Positions 1 through 12,272 of a stretch of DNA of 64,000 nucleotides are shown piece by piece (position 1 is the stretch's first letter; every line of letters begins with the position of its first letter). This DNA comes from Paramecium tetraurelia (Eukaryota; Ciliophora; Oligohymenophorea; Peniculida; Parameciidae): positions 124,001 through 188,000 of the forward strand of contig NW_001799030.1 in assembly GCF_000165425.1 (NCBI RefSeq), in the 5' to 3' direction. The notes beneath the pieces are model-generated. The model made no database searches, was not told where the DNA came from, and was given only the letters and a program-made list of their open reading frames with translations. Both the position numbers and the translations under genes were made by a program.

Positions 1-1680
1 TCAGATTATTAATTAGTTTCACCTTTTGTTTGTTAAATGCTCTCAGATTATGCTTGTATTCATGATACAGATACATTTAGTTGTATTACAACTGATCAAG
101 ATAATTAAATGATAGGTCTATCTAAATTGGCATGTCTTCAAAATAATTAAAAACCTGTGTATTGGAACGAAACTAATTATTGTGAAGACTTGAAAATATA
201 AATAACTTGTGATTCTAAATTGTAAGTTAACTCAATTGCTTGTTAAAGCATTTCTGACACCCCTTGTTTATACAATAATAAATTAAATTAATGCATTAGC
301 TAATTTAATGTATGGTCACTCACATGTGACGCAGCTGGTTTAAATCTACATGCATGCAGCATGGTCCTTTAAGAACCATGTATCTTTAGGAATAATAAGT
401 GTTAGAAATTTAATGATTATTAGTCATCTTGTATCACTGTAAAGAATGTAAATGCTTTGGCTTGTGCATCGATAATTAATGAAAATTGTATATATGATTC
501 TGTAAAACTATAATGTAATGTTCCTATCTATCAATCTAATACTTGTAATGTTTCTGGCAAAAATAAAATGTTTTGTGAAACAAATTCTCTATGCAATTGG
601 AGTTAAGAAAAGTTAATGTGTACATGTATTGAATTCCAATCAGAAATTTGCAAATTTGATAAAATTAATGAATGCAAAGCAAACTCAAATTGTTATTTCA
701 ATGGTAATTAATGCACCAGAAAATAGTGTTATCATTTAAAATCAGAAGATTGCAATTCCATTTTAGATGATAAATAATGCTACTTAAATAATTTAAATGA
801 TTGTCAATCAGCAAGTAGATGTGAAGATATTATTGATTCAAAGTTACCATGTTCTAACTATGTTATCAATTCTATTCAATGCAGTTAAGCAGGGAATCAA
901 TGTGCTTCATCTAATAATCTAGATCTATATTGTCCATACTCTGATTGCTCAAATCCTAAATGCAAATATCAATTTGGTATTTGTAAAGTTAGAACTTGCT
1001 CTGATTACAGTATCAAAGATTGCAATGGTGTAGGTGGTTGCTATTTAGATTCAAATAAGATATGCTAAATACTAAGTTCGTGCTCTTTGGTAAATAATTA
1101 TGGAGAGTCTGCTATGAATATTTGCAATCAATTATCAGTATAAGGTTTTAGATGCAATTGGCAGAAAATGTCTCTATTAGATTCTATTGAAGTGTGTACA
1201 AGTCAACCATGTCAATTATATGGATCATCAAAAAGTTTATGCCATGGAAATGAAATAAATGGCTATTCATGCATTCTTTCTAATTCATTGATTTGTTCAT
1301 AATGTGAACAAATTGTAGAGAAGTGCCAATGTGAAAATTAATAATAGATCTGTTCTTATGCTAATGGTAAATGTGTTTCAATCTTATGTTCTTCCTTCCT
1401 GACAAAGGTTGAATGTTTATAGGCATAAGACCGTTGTTATTGGAGTGCTCAATTGAAAGAGGATAATTCTATTGTTGAGAAATGTGTAAAAGAATGCATT
1501 AAAATTATTGATTCAGATGAATGTACTTCTAGATCGAAGGAATGTTACTATGAACCTTTGCAGATGAAGTGTATGAAGGGTCAAAAACAGGTCATAGATT
1601 TAAGCACTGATATCATTATTGAAGAATTCTATTCCCATGTCATGTCAACTTTGATCCTAATTTTTATTTTATTGTCATGA
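1..1680 (+). CDS. Cysteine-rich surface antigen, 5' end missing
   Basis: One reading frame is open from the window edge to TGA at 1678 when TAA and TAG are read as Gln, giving about 559 residues. The protein is very rich in Cys, spaced irregularly every 5-15 residues, with Asn, Ser and Gln between. This is the composition of Paramecium surface (immobilization-antigen type) proteins. The last dozen residues are hydrophobic (MSTLILIFILLS), as expected of a GPI-attachment signal or short anchor. I see no intron in the visible part. The start and signal peptide lie outside the window. It probably coats the cell and cilia. The family is clear, but the specific serotype or sub-family cannot be named. 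Confidence 0.82.
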
Positions 1681-2078
1681 ATTAAAATAATTATTTTAAC
1701 AATTCTCATCTATTCTCTCTGATCAATTTGATTTATAATTGATTATTTAAATATATATTATATTTATTACTGTTGAATAATACTTACATCATAAGAACAG
1801 ATTAGGAGTGTATTTAATAGAAATTACCAGGATGAGATATCATATAATAAGTATGGTTTTAAATTAAATAGATTTGTTATAATGAATAATTAGAATAGTA
1901 TTCCAACTTAACTAGTTAATTTGTCAATAATTGAGAGTATTAAAGATGAGAATAGACAGAATAATAAATATCAATCGTATTTAATATGTGCATATGAGAA
2001 ATATTTCTTTATGATTTACTCATCTATTTAGCTTAGTGAGATTATGAATTTTAATTAATTATTTTAATATATAATAAA
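1681..2078. other. Spacer between antigen and RIIa gene
   Basis: AT-rich spacer of about 400 bp. It contains a 69-codon open frame (ATG 1882 to TGA 2089, ciliate code) that overlaps the start of the downstream gene in another frame. The peptide has no recognisable motif, and open frames of this length are expected by chance when TGA is the only stop. I treat it as non-coding or as the promoter of the next gene. Confidence 0.4.
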
Positions 2079-2314
2079 ATGGCAGACGTGAGAGAATAGA
2101 GAATTTATTGTGCTGAATAGATTGTTGTACCTCCTGAATTGCCAGTGATTTTGAAACATTATGCAAAGGAAGTTATTAGAAACAAGCCAGGAGATATCGT
2201 CGACTTCTCTGCAAAATATTTTAGATCATTATTAGAAAAAAGAGGTAACTGTTTTGTTTAATTTGAATTTACTTAGCCAAAGAACACGAATTTTCTGAAA
2301 TAGTAAAACAATGA
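2079..2314 (+). CDS. RIIa-domain (ropporin/RSP11-like) flagellar protein
   Basis: Two exons, 2079-2244 and 2277-2314, separated by a 32-nt GT-AG intron (2245-2276), encode 67 residues. The core reads IVVPPELPVILKHYAKEVI and then a GDIVDFSAKYF segment. This is the dimerisation/docking (RIIa) fold of ropporin, radial spoke protein 11 and related proteins, and it almost fills the protein. In cilia such domains form dimers that bind amphipathic helices of AKAP-like spoke proteins such as RSP3. The short length matches RSP11-type proteins more than full ropporin. The family is confident; whether it sits in the radial spoke is inference. Confidence 0.82.
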
Positions 2315-2349
2315 ATCCAATATTAATTATTATTAGAATATAAATTATC

Positions 2350-3400
2350 TCATTTTTTAGTTTTCATATCACTTGCTTATTGTGAATCATGTTAGGCTTT
2401 AAGTTTTTTGATTTTATCTTCCAAATATCTTTTATCTTATTCTCTTCTCTTTTGTAATCTCTGCTAACTCAATACACCCAATTAGAGTTTACGTAGATTG
2501 CAGAACAACTCTTCGATTTCTTGATTCAAAGCTAATTTAGTATTTTAAAGCACTTCCTTTAGTTGCCTATCCAATTTATCCTTGATTGAAGTTGGTAATG
2601 GTAATGCCTCATTAATCCATTTATTTCTTAAATACACAATTCTCTCAGTAGTTGTCTTTTTAACTTCTTCATTTCTTGACGACATGTCTATAAGGTAATT
2701 GATAGACTTGTCGTCAATGTCCTAAATGACAAATACTAGTTACATCATATTCTTATAGATTAATAGATTTGCATAGACTTTTATGTTCTCTCTCTTGCTT
2801 TTTTATTTATTGATCAACCTTCCTTAAATCTTCTTGCAACTTCTTTTCTTCATCACAAATTTACTTTGTTCTTTTTAAATACTTTTCAAGTTCCATATTT
2901 CTAAATCGATCATACTCTTCATCGTAAACATAATTGTATAGAAAATGCTATGTTTCATTCCTCTTCTGCAAGACCTCATTAACAACGCCATAATATCTGT
3001 CTTTCAATTCATAAATATCTCTGTTTTTATTTTTATATGAATATCGATCAGAAAGCACAATGAAATTGTAATTGTAATTCCTCAATTGATTGAATAAATA
3101 TTAAGTCTCTTCAAAACTCCAATCATCATCAACACTTACTTCTCCTTCTTTAAACTCAAGGTATTCTGGATCTTAATTGACCTTCTCCCCAGTGAACACT
3201 TTTCCCCTTTCTTATTCAGGCACCCATGCCTTTACTTTTTCAATTTACTAATTCGATAACAATATCTCCTCTTGAGCCCATTTCTAATGGTTTTGAGGTT
3301 TTGTTTATGAGAAAAGAGCAAACGGATAGAGACCACCAGTCAGATTGAGTACTTCTTTGTCTACGTAGGAATTAAGCTTTCTCAATTCTTTTTTATTCAT
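2350..3400 (-). CDS. DMAP1: DMAP1/SWC4 chromatin-complex subunit
   Basis: Exon 1 (3400-2744) and exon 2 (2721-2350) flank a 22-nt intron (2722-2743) and encode 342 residues. Residues around 90-125 carry the signature WSFEETQYLFNQLRNY followed by NFIVLSDRY. This is the SANT-like domain of DMAP1 (human), SWC4/Eaf2 (yeast). A charged coiled coil follows (KRTKQICDEEKKLQEDLRK). In other eukaryotes DMAP1 is shared by the NuA4/TIP60 acetyltransferase and the SWR1/SRCAP H2A.Z-exchange complexes. Its ATG overlaps the TGA of the upstream same-strand gene (ATGA). The frame ends with TGA at 2350-2352. It lies convergent to the RIIa gene, 35 bp away. Confidence 0.88.
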
Positions 3401-4806
3401 AATTATTAATATTATATCAATAATTTACATCCTGATCCTTTGTGAGTATTCTTATTCTAAAATGCTGGGAATACAGGACCTATTATGTTTTGGAATCTCT
3501 CTCCATTTGGATGCATCTTCGAAGTTATAGTCATGCACTTATTGTCCATATCAACCAAGACTTTAATAACTAAGGAGTCTCGTTGATAACCATAATTCAA
3601 CGTAGTTCCAACTATCTTTCTCTACTTATTGGCTACTCCGACAACCAAGCTGGCTGTCAAGTCTTCAATTATGCCATTGATTATTAATTTGATTTCCCAA
3701 GACCACACTCCAAAATTTAATGGATTTGTGCCCAACACTAACCCAGGCTTCTCAAATTACACCTAGATATCATTATTAATTATTTTCTTAGAAATGATTA
3801 GACTATCTTCAACGGATTATTGTTGAGATGTGGTCAAATTCAGGATCTCACTGAATTCACTTGTTCTATTTTCGAAGATACTTTACACTCTGAATTTATA
3901 ATTTGTTTTTGTTTATAATCCATTGATTGTAAATTAAGGGTCCGTACCTTTATAAACCTACTTAAACTACTCAACTCCTTTGATTTTCATCCCAATCCCC
4001 ATTTCTAAATTATAATCAACCTTTTATTTGGAGTGAGTCCATTATAACTAAATAGAATTTGATTAGCACAACTATTTAATAAATTTCCGCTTTTCAAAAG
4101 TTTCACAAACTTCAACAATTTTTTCTTGACTTTCCAATTTTCGAGAACTTGCACTTCTTCTCACACTAGACTGAGTGTGAATTCTACGTGGACTAACTGT
4201 ACTTGATTCTAGGTTTTTTTAAAAATCGATATTTAAAATAAACTCGATAAACTATTCTTTGGAGGTTAAATTAAATGTTTCCTTCTAATAATTGAGACAC
4301 TCTGGGATTTCAAAAGATTGTTCTGAATTGATTTTGACAGCTGCTTCAATTACATTTCTTCTTTATTTAAGCATTTTCATTTATTAACCCTGATAATTAG
4401 AGATGGTATCAATCAACTATTTTTTTTTCCTATCTAAAACTTCCTAAATCTAATCAAAATATCTCAAAACAAAAGCCATTTGATCTTATGAGTATTATTC
4501 GAATTCTGCAATGATCGACAATTATTTCACTATTTACTAGTGTAGTTCTTAATTAATTGCAATTTTGATATGATTAGAGAATTTTCCTATATTGTGAACA
4601 GATTGATAACATTCTTCACAGAATTGAAATTTGCACTATTCACATCTTAATTAGGCGGAGGTTTAATCACACCTTGAGCAAAGCGCATTTAAATCATTGT
4701 CTGGTAAATTTATTTTTTTTGGATCACTACAACAATTACATTTTTCACAGATTATTTATTGACAACCAATACAAAATGATTATTTTCCTTTGTGTTCACA
4801 AAACAT
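3397..4806 (-). CDS. TRIM-like protein: B-box, coiled coil, FN3, SPRY-like
   Basis: A single frame of 1410 nt (469 residues) with no intron needed. The N-terminus is packed with Cys/His pairs (CEHKG, CIGC, CEKC, then CSRC and CEQC with HNIGKFSNH), typical of B-box zinc fingers. A helical region of about 130 residues (residues ~85-215) should form a coiled coil. A Ser/Arg-rich linker follows, then a fibronectin-III-like segment (QLQWTHSKQK, TDPQFTINGLQTKTNYKFRVQ). The C-terminal ~120 residues contain LNFGVWSWEIKL, LNYGYQRDSLVIKV and a Gly-Cys-Lys tail, resembling a B30.2/SPRY sandwich. No RING is visible. Proteins of this design act as ubiquitin-pathway or microtubule-associated scaffolds, and the exact role is unknown. 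The stop overlaps the DMAP1 start. Confidence 0.72.
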
Positions 4807-4914
4807 GATGTAGAATTCTGGTCTTTTTTTAATTATTGTTAAATTATATGTTATAACTGCATTTTTTATTTATATACACAAATATATAAAGTATACCAAA
4901 AAGTCAGACAACAA

Positions 4915-7900
4915 TCAATAATATTATTCCAGAAATGAATTGTACTAAAAGTAGTAAATTTCAATACCTATTGCAATCCAGAATCAATTAACTAGTCATA
5001 TATATCCATTTTATTTAGCAACCTCAATTCCATCATTTCTTTGTCATCTTAAGTGGTTGATGAAATGAAATTATCTTCAAAATCGATGTCATCGACATTC
5101 TTCAACAATTGCAACTATTAATTGTCTACTTTAGACTTTAAGATAGATTTCTTTAATTCTTCTACTCCAATACTTTCAAGCACTATAAATTTATATTCAT
5201 AAGGGTACATGATTAAGTTGAGATATTTTAACAAATCGGACAATATTTGTTTTCCAGGCAAAATGGATGCATTGTGTGACCACACTTTAGCAGAATAGCC
5301 TAGTCTTGAGTGTATGGTTATTAACACTCTATACATATTATTTCATATAGATTTGACTTGTTCATCAAAGAATACAGTAACTTAAGCAATTTGATGTTAT
5401 CATTTCTAATTATCTTAGATATCTTTTCAACTAATTGTTTTTCATATCCAAATTCCTTAAAAACTGTAATAAAACTACTCTTCAAATGAACTTGGTTGAA
5501 TGTCTCATGATTTATCTCTATGATTTTAATTAATTCTGTAGGAGAGTAACGGAATAAATTCATAAAGAGCTAACTAAATTGCTGATTGAAAACAAAGGAT
5601 CGCTTGAGTTTACACCAATGAGTTTAATGCATCGAAGGATTGAAGATTTGATGTGCTATATACAAGTACAAATCTTAGTGATAATCATCAGATTAGACAG
5701 CAATCTTAGTTGCTCTCATAAGGTTCTGGAACAATTAGGATACTCGATCTTAGTTCCTAAATGACAAAATGTAATTCCTAGATTCCTCTTTATAGACTTA
5801 AAGGTAGTTATCAATAGCCTATTGATAGAGTCCTTTTTATTCCATAATGTATCCCAATCCTTCGATATTGTTGGTTTAATGGAAAATTTGTTCGACGTCT
5901 TCCAATTAGTATTATCTGTTCTTCAACCATGGAATGGTGTTTTCAGGTTCATGTATACTAATCAATTCAATCAATTTCAATTGGAGAAATGGCGAAAGAT
6001 CAATGGACAGATATTTGAATACGTGCAACAATTCCTTTTTTGGTTGATAAATGATGAGTTTTTGTAAGGTCTCAATAGGCCAACTTTGAAAGACTTTAGC
6101 ACACTTCTCAGGATCTAATTCAAGTAGCTTATCCAGATGATCCAACATCAACGGATCATAGGATTGGTATTCAAGCCATTTGTAGACTCGAAGTTTGAAT
6201 TCTTCATAATCAAAGAATATTTTGATGGCTTCGTTGAACTGATTTTGGGATAAGAAGTAATAAGCAATATAATCAACACACTTGCTTTCGTATGCCTACT
6301 CGATTAATGAGGTGTGAGGCATCAAATAATAAATCATTTGTAAGATCTGATCTAAATCTTCAGGCATGGCTACATAGTTATCAATATATGATTTATTAAT
6401 TTCAAAGATCTGTAATAATAATTTCTCTGAGTCTTTGACTTTGATCTAATCAATTATCTTACTGATAAACAATAGATATTAAAGTAAATACTATTATTTG
6501 ATGCTGCTTACTTATTCAAAGATCTTGGTTGCCAATAAGTTCTCTTAAGTGATGTTGAAATAAGAGTACACTGATTCATGATGCAATGCACCAAAACAAG
6601 GTTATTTAAGATAAGTGGTTAGGATTTGGAACAATTTGTCACTTTAGAACACGTCTAACACTTCCATCAACCACAACATCTATTATCTAACAGCTTTCTT
6701 CCAAATTTCCAATGGTATCTGATCGTTAGGAAACAGAATTTACTTCTATGTGATTTCTATAAACCATAAACATTTTTCATATAGTTCCTATTTATGTTTC
6801 TCGAACATTTTATTCAAGGGCGTTAGAAAATCTTCCTCTTTTCTTGGACAAATGTACAATAATGGAGTGTAAATCTCTTTACTCAGACAGACATCGTATG
6901 TATATCCGATATCAATTGAATTTAAATCCAAATTGATTACCAATTATTGGAATGACTCAGGAGAGAATTTGTTTGCCAAATCAAAGAATATTTCTTTGGG
7001 CAATTAAGTGATCTTCTTTAGATGTAGTTCTAACACTCTGTAATAGTCATCCAAAATCTATTATTTCTCACATCCTTATCTTACGATAATTAAATGCTAC
7101 GGGATTTAACAAAGAAGAATAAACTACACGACTGCTGATATCAACTCTCTATTCATCTTCGAATTAGTAATACTAGTAATTAGAGTAGGAGCCAAAGTTT
7201 GGATTGCACTTCTATCTTCATCCAATTCCAGATTGGGCATGCCTTTAACCTTGCCTCTGTAGACTTGGATAAGAAATTTCAATGCCACTGACCATTGTGG
7301 AGTATCATTTTGTATTAGCGATTTCAGATATTGTAACCAACTCAATGCGTGCAATGAATACAACTTATTTTCTGATATGAAGTAGACTACATTGCTTATT
7401 ACTCTTAGACAATATATGTTTTGATGGAAGTGGGTGTTAGAAATCTTAGCCTTGCTGTCAGATTTAAAACAATATTTGCCTTTTGAGAAATAAGGTATGT
7501 AAAGGACTTGAAATTACCCTTCGGTGGCAGCAAGGATTAGGTTTTCGGAGATGAATTTAGCTCCGATTAGAGGAGTATCAGCAGAATAGAATGAAAAATA
7601 CCATGGGGAATTTTCCAAGAAGGTGATCAATTAAATAAATGAGTTCCATTGGATGGATAGCAATTATATTTGATTGCCTTCATGATGGCATTTACCCCAA
7701 TGGAGGTCATTGTTTGATTTCTGTTTATCAAAAACATGTACTACCCTCACTTCAGGATTGATGGAGAGTGTTATAACCATGTTGCTGTTTGCCAGAGTTA
7801 ATAATAAACTGGTTTTATCGGTATCTGAGTATTTGAATTGCTATGATATTAGTTAGGTGACTGGGTACTCAAACTTATTCAATATGGTATTGGTTACAAT

Positions 7901-8476
7901 TTTACTTCTGAATAAGTTCTGACCGACTCTAATCAATTTGACATTGCCATCCAGATCCGACGATGCAATCACTACTTCATTGGCTTGCACATCGACTATA
8001 TTCAAACCTATTATTGTGGTTTGATGTTCTTGTATTTTATATAACAATTTTAATTGACTTCCTTCATAGATGTGAATTAGGCCAGTCTCAAATCCGACAG
8101 CTATAATTTGTCCCTTGACTGAAATGTATGATACATCCTAAATTTGAATGGTTTTGCAATTCTTGTTATTGGAAAACAATGCAAGCTAGGGTTCCCAATA
8201 ATTGATCAGATAATTCGTTGAGATGCCAAAGGTTTTGGATTGGTGTCCCAGAGTCATAATTTGAATTGGGGAAATGAATTCCTCTTGATCGCAAATGAAT
8301 GATTCATTGTTCTGATTATTGCATTCCAGAGTCTGGGAATCGCTATTCAAATGATTGAGTTGTTCTCTCATCTCGTCATCCTCTTGGAGAATATCTTCCA
8401 AATCGACTTGACTGGCATCCTCACAAAACGTGATCTCTCCATTGTCTCCTTCTAGTATTTAACTTAAGTTAATCAT
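4915..8476 (-). CDS. VPS8: VPS8, CORVET subunit (WD40 and RING-H2)
   Basis: Exons 8476-5209, 5182-4968 and 4944-4915 (introns of 26 and 23 nt) encode 1170 residues. The first ~370 residues form an acidic leader and WD40-type repeats. The VPS8 central domain follows (WSVALKFLIQVYRGK, PNLELDEDRSAIQTL), then a long helical solenoid. Near the C-terminus a RING-H2 finger is clear: CIEC, CGHTMHPFC, CPIC. The splice after the RING is required, because the unspliced frame loses a conserved-looking acidic tail (SKVDN, NVDDIDFEDNF). VPS8 with the other class C subunits tethers Rab5 endosomes. It is divergent from the AXDND1-like gene (162 bp between starts). Gene family and domain order are well supported. 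Confidence 0.88.
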
Positions 8477-8638
8477 TTTTATTATATACGAACAATTATA
8501 TACAAATGAAAAATTCATTTTAATGTTCCCTCTTTGATTTTTGATCGTGATGCTCATTTCAGACATCTGATGCCAACAAGATTCAGTATTTCACTCATTC
8601 CAAGATATATTATCTTAAAACAACTGATAATTTATTCA

Positions 8639-11600
8639 ATGAAGTAATAATAATTACCTTCTTTCACAGAAACTGGTTTGAAATTTTAAACTCTATCTCA
8701 TACGAATTCCTTATTAAAGCAAATCAGTAGTCAATAGATATCGACCAGGAGCAACAACTCCACAGTCACCTAAAATAATTTTCATATAGCAGAATAATTG
8801 AAATTGGCCAAGGCAGAACAGAAGAGCCATCAAAATAGTTTCCTTTTCAATTCGGTCTTCCAGAACAGTAAGAAGCAATTGCCCCATAAAAACACTTCTC
8901 GCAATCAACTGGATCTTGAAGACTTCGTCAAGTTTACTAGGAGTAAGAAACAAGCCAATCTACTGTTGGAGAAGGACAAGAAGGAACAGGTCTCAGTTAT
9001 GTCTCGAGTTCGGGAGGATCTCAGTCATTATTATGATCCGATCAAAGGGGAAAGGAAGAAGTCTGATAATTTATTGGATGAGAAAAAGAGATTGGATAGG
9101 AAGAAACCACAAATCAGTAGGAGATAGATATCGCAGATGAGTTCGCCTCAACTATCCCTTTTGGACATGAATGAGTACTTGAAGTTGGAGACTTCTCTGA
9201 ATTCAGAAATTCGGAATTTGCAAACAGATGCTCCCATGGGCAGGGTCTAGGCGATCAAATTAAGGGAATGGTTTGACAAGTAGAAGCAAGTGGATCAATC
9301 TGATACTTTAAACTTGTTATCAGTTACCATTAAGGAATTGATAAAGTAAATTAAATTCGAATGTTTGGAAAGAGGATTATTGATTGAAGAAATTTGGACC
9401 AAAGTGGTTAATATCGTTAATGATATGAAATTTTAAACAGAGATATTCATTTCCAAAGGCAAAGTTTAGATGTTGGATGAATATGCAATTTAATCCAAAA
9501 TATTCGGTCATGAAATTGACAGTCTCAAGGCAGAACTCAAAAAACAAACAGAACAATTGACTGCTGAAAACAAGAAGAACAATATCCTCAAAGATGATTA
9601 TAAGGAATTAGAAGATTAATTCGGAAAAATGAGATTGCAATCCAATGACCTCAAAAAAATTGTCGCCTATTTGACCAAAAAATTAAAGTAGGCCAATAGC
9701 GAAATAGAACTCTTGACAAAAAAATTGCAGAATGAAAAAAAACATCGATTCTCTTAAGTGGCTGTTCCACATACTGAAATCATAGTCAATCAATCAGAAA
9801 AACATCTACTGAGCAAATAAAACAGTATCTATAATGCTCCCTCAGTTTTTTATTTGAAATAAGGTCGCAACTCCATCATCCCCCAAAAATCAGATTCCCT
9901 ATAAAACTCTGTGCAATCCCAACAAGTGAAACAAGACTCCTCTTCAGAAGAAGATCACGATGAAGTTATCGAAGAACTTATGGATGATAAGAATATTATT
10001 GAAATGGACAACATGGTCATGAGTATGGATAAGATCATCACCGTTGCTTGTTTTGGTTAAATCACAGGGCTAGACTTCCTTGAATATGCCACTAGAGAAA
10101 AAGCATGTCAAACATTGATCTCCATGCAAAGGTCAGATTTCAATTAATTTACACAATCTCAAGAAAAATTCGATTAGGTTTTCGAGTAGTAGAAAATTAA
10201 ACACAACATCGAGGAAATAGTTAAGGTTTATGAAGGTAAGAATGAGTTAAATTTATAATTTAGATAAATTCAAAAATCAACCCTCAAGCAGATAATTGAA
10301 TTCCTTGATCGAGAAGAAGTTTTTCACTTAAAAAGATCCTGACATACCGTCTTTGACCGACAAAAACCTTATGTTGGACTCTGAGGTTTTCGATGAGAAT
10401 AAAAGGATAATTCACACTTAGGTTGATATTTAATTATAGAAATAACACAATGTGTAGCAAGTAGATGTAGAGAAAGTGAAGACTCTAATAGAATTGTTGT
10501 CTGGAGCTGAAATGCAGAACAAATCAAAGGATCACAAACTGATGGAAATGCAAAACCATATCAAATCGTTGAATGAGCAAATTGAGGAATTGAAAAGAAA
10601 GTTATCATTGTTTACAGAAGCTGATATGTATAATGTGGCATGTGGCAAGGAATAAATAAAGAAAGAACAGAAATAAATAGAACAGTTCTTAGAAAGTTAA
10701 AACTTAAAATCTGAATAGAAGATTGCAGTCAGAAAGCGAGATGCTAAAAAGATGACATAGGCTAAATTGATCTTCAAGGGACCTTAATTGGGACAGAAAG
10801 TCACTGTGGTCTATGAATTCTAGAAGCAGAATGCAGGACCCCTGCTTATCGAAAAAATCAAGTCAAAACAATTACCTAAAATAAAACATTTTATGCCTCT
10901 TAAATTGTTAATAAAATAGATCAATGTGATATATGCAGATAGAATTACATAATAAAAGGAGAATAGCAACATTAAAGACTAAGATTTGGCCTCATTTGTT
11001 TATTCTTATTTTCTATCCCAATTTGGTATTAAAAAGATTGCTGAACAAAAATTCTTAATTTTGGTTGTTTCAGTTAAGCACTATAAAAGTATTGTGAGAA
11101 TCAATAATTTTGCGAAATTCCTGAATCTCTTCGACACTTATGTTAATTTTAACTTAGACGAACTCAAACGATACTTAGAAGCCCATGATTATATAACGAA
11201 TATCTCCTAATTGGGTATTCTGAACTCTGATCAAGATTAAGAAATTAGATATATGGTTCCATACTTGAGAGTAGTTTAATATATAGGGATCTTTGCAGAT
11301 TCAAGAATGACAGCAGAAGAGAAAGAGGAGTTGAGAAGGGAGTTAGACTTGCTTAAGGAGAATGACCCCAAGTAAGCGAATAAATAGCATTTAATCGATT
11401 TTGATTAATTTATGATACAGCTGTTTGCCAAATATAAGATCCTTGTAAGCAGAGCAAAGGAGTATGTTATTAATGCCTTTGCAGCCTGCGATTTAGGTAT
11501 AATGGAGTATATTTAATTATAGATGGAAATGGGATGTGCAACTTTGAAGAATGGTTCCTATTGCTTAGACACATTGAGCCTGATCGTTTAAGTAGTGAAT

Positions 11601-12119
11601 AGATTTCTGAAATATTCTTTGCGAATGCGGACTTACTAGTTAAAGGAGAGTAGAACTTCTCGTTTGAAAAGTTTGCAGTCGTTTGTGTTGAGTTTGGTCT
11701 ATTCTCAGAGGAAGCTTAAAATTAGTTCTTATAAATCAAGGGGTAGAAGACTGAAATCATGATATAAGTATGAATTTTGACATCGTAATAAGTTTTCGAA
11801 GTTGCTGGAATCGTGGCCGAGTATTAGAGGAGTTATAGAATAAAGGTTTGATTAGATCGTGCTACTGGATGCTGATCGATTGGATTAGTGGAGACAAATT
11901 ATAGACACTTTACAAAAGAAAATTCAAGAGTTGTCTTCCCATCTGTAGTAATCTGGCATAGAGAAGAAAGTGAAGCCTTTGTTGATAGCAAGTCTCCTCT
12001 TGCAAAAGGAATCTGCGATGTTGTTGGAACTGTAAAATGACTACGAGGATGAGAGTGTCGGATCTCAGATGCAATCCAATCAATCCATTAGATTAGCCGA
12101 AGACCAAATCAAGGAGTGA
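8639..12119 (+). CDS. AXDND1-like axonemal dynein light-chain-domain protein with EF-hand
   Basis: Four exons (8639-10235, 10264-11496, 11523-11767, 11793-12119) with introns of 28, 26 and 25 nt encode 1133 residues. At about residues 232-330 the axonemal dynein light chain (p28/p33) motif is visible: KELIKQIKFECLERGLLIEE, then a heptad-rich coiled coil. A second coiled coil spans the middle (EELKRKL, KEQIKKEQKQIEQ). After the second intron an EF-hand loop appears (DLDGNGMCNFEEW, residues ~943-955) inside a helical C-terminal domain. ATG 8639 was chosen as the first Met preceding the continuous frame. Human AXDND1 has similar size and is sperm-flagellar. The EF-hand end may be a ciliate addition or a shared, poorly described domain. 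Confidence 0.72.
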
Positions 12120-12272
12120 GTTACTATTATTGTATTATTCTTAATATTTAATATTTGTTATATAAAATAATCAAGAGGGATCTTTCCGACCTTAGTTAAG
12201 TGTATATGTAGAACAAACCATTATGAAATTTTAATATATATTTAATTATCAACCGAAATTCAAAATTAAATT

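Noticed and set aside
3390..3432. A 41-nt intron that would fuse the TRIM-like and DMAP1 genes
   Set aside because: The join is in phase, but it is longer than other introns here and would fuse two unrelated, complete proteins.
5118..5336. Frame starting MYRVLITIHSRLGYSAKVW as a separate small gene
   Set aside because: Its first half overlaps the VPS8 RING finger in another frame. Only its second half is coding, as VPS8 exon 2 after a 26-nt intron.
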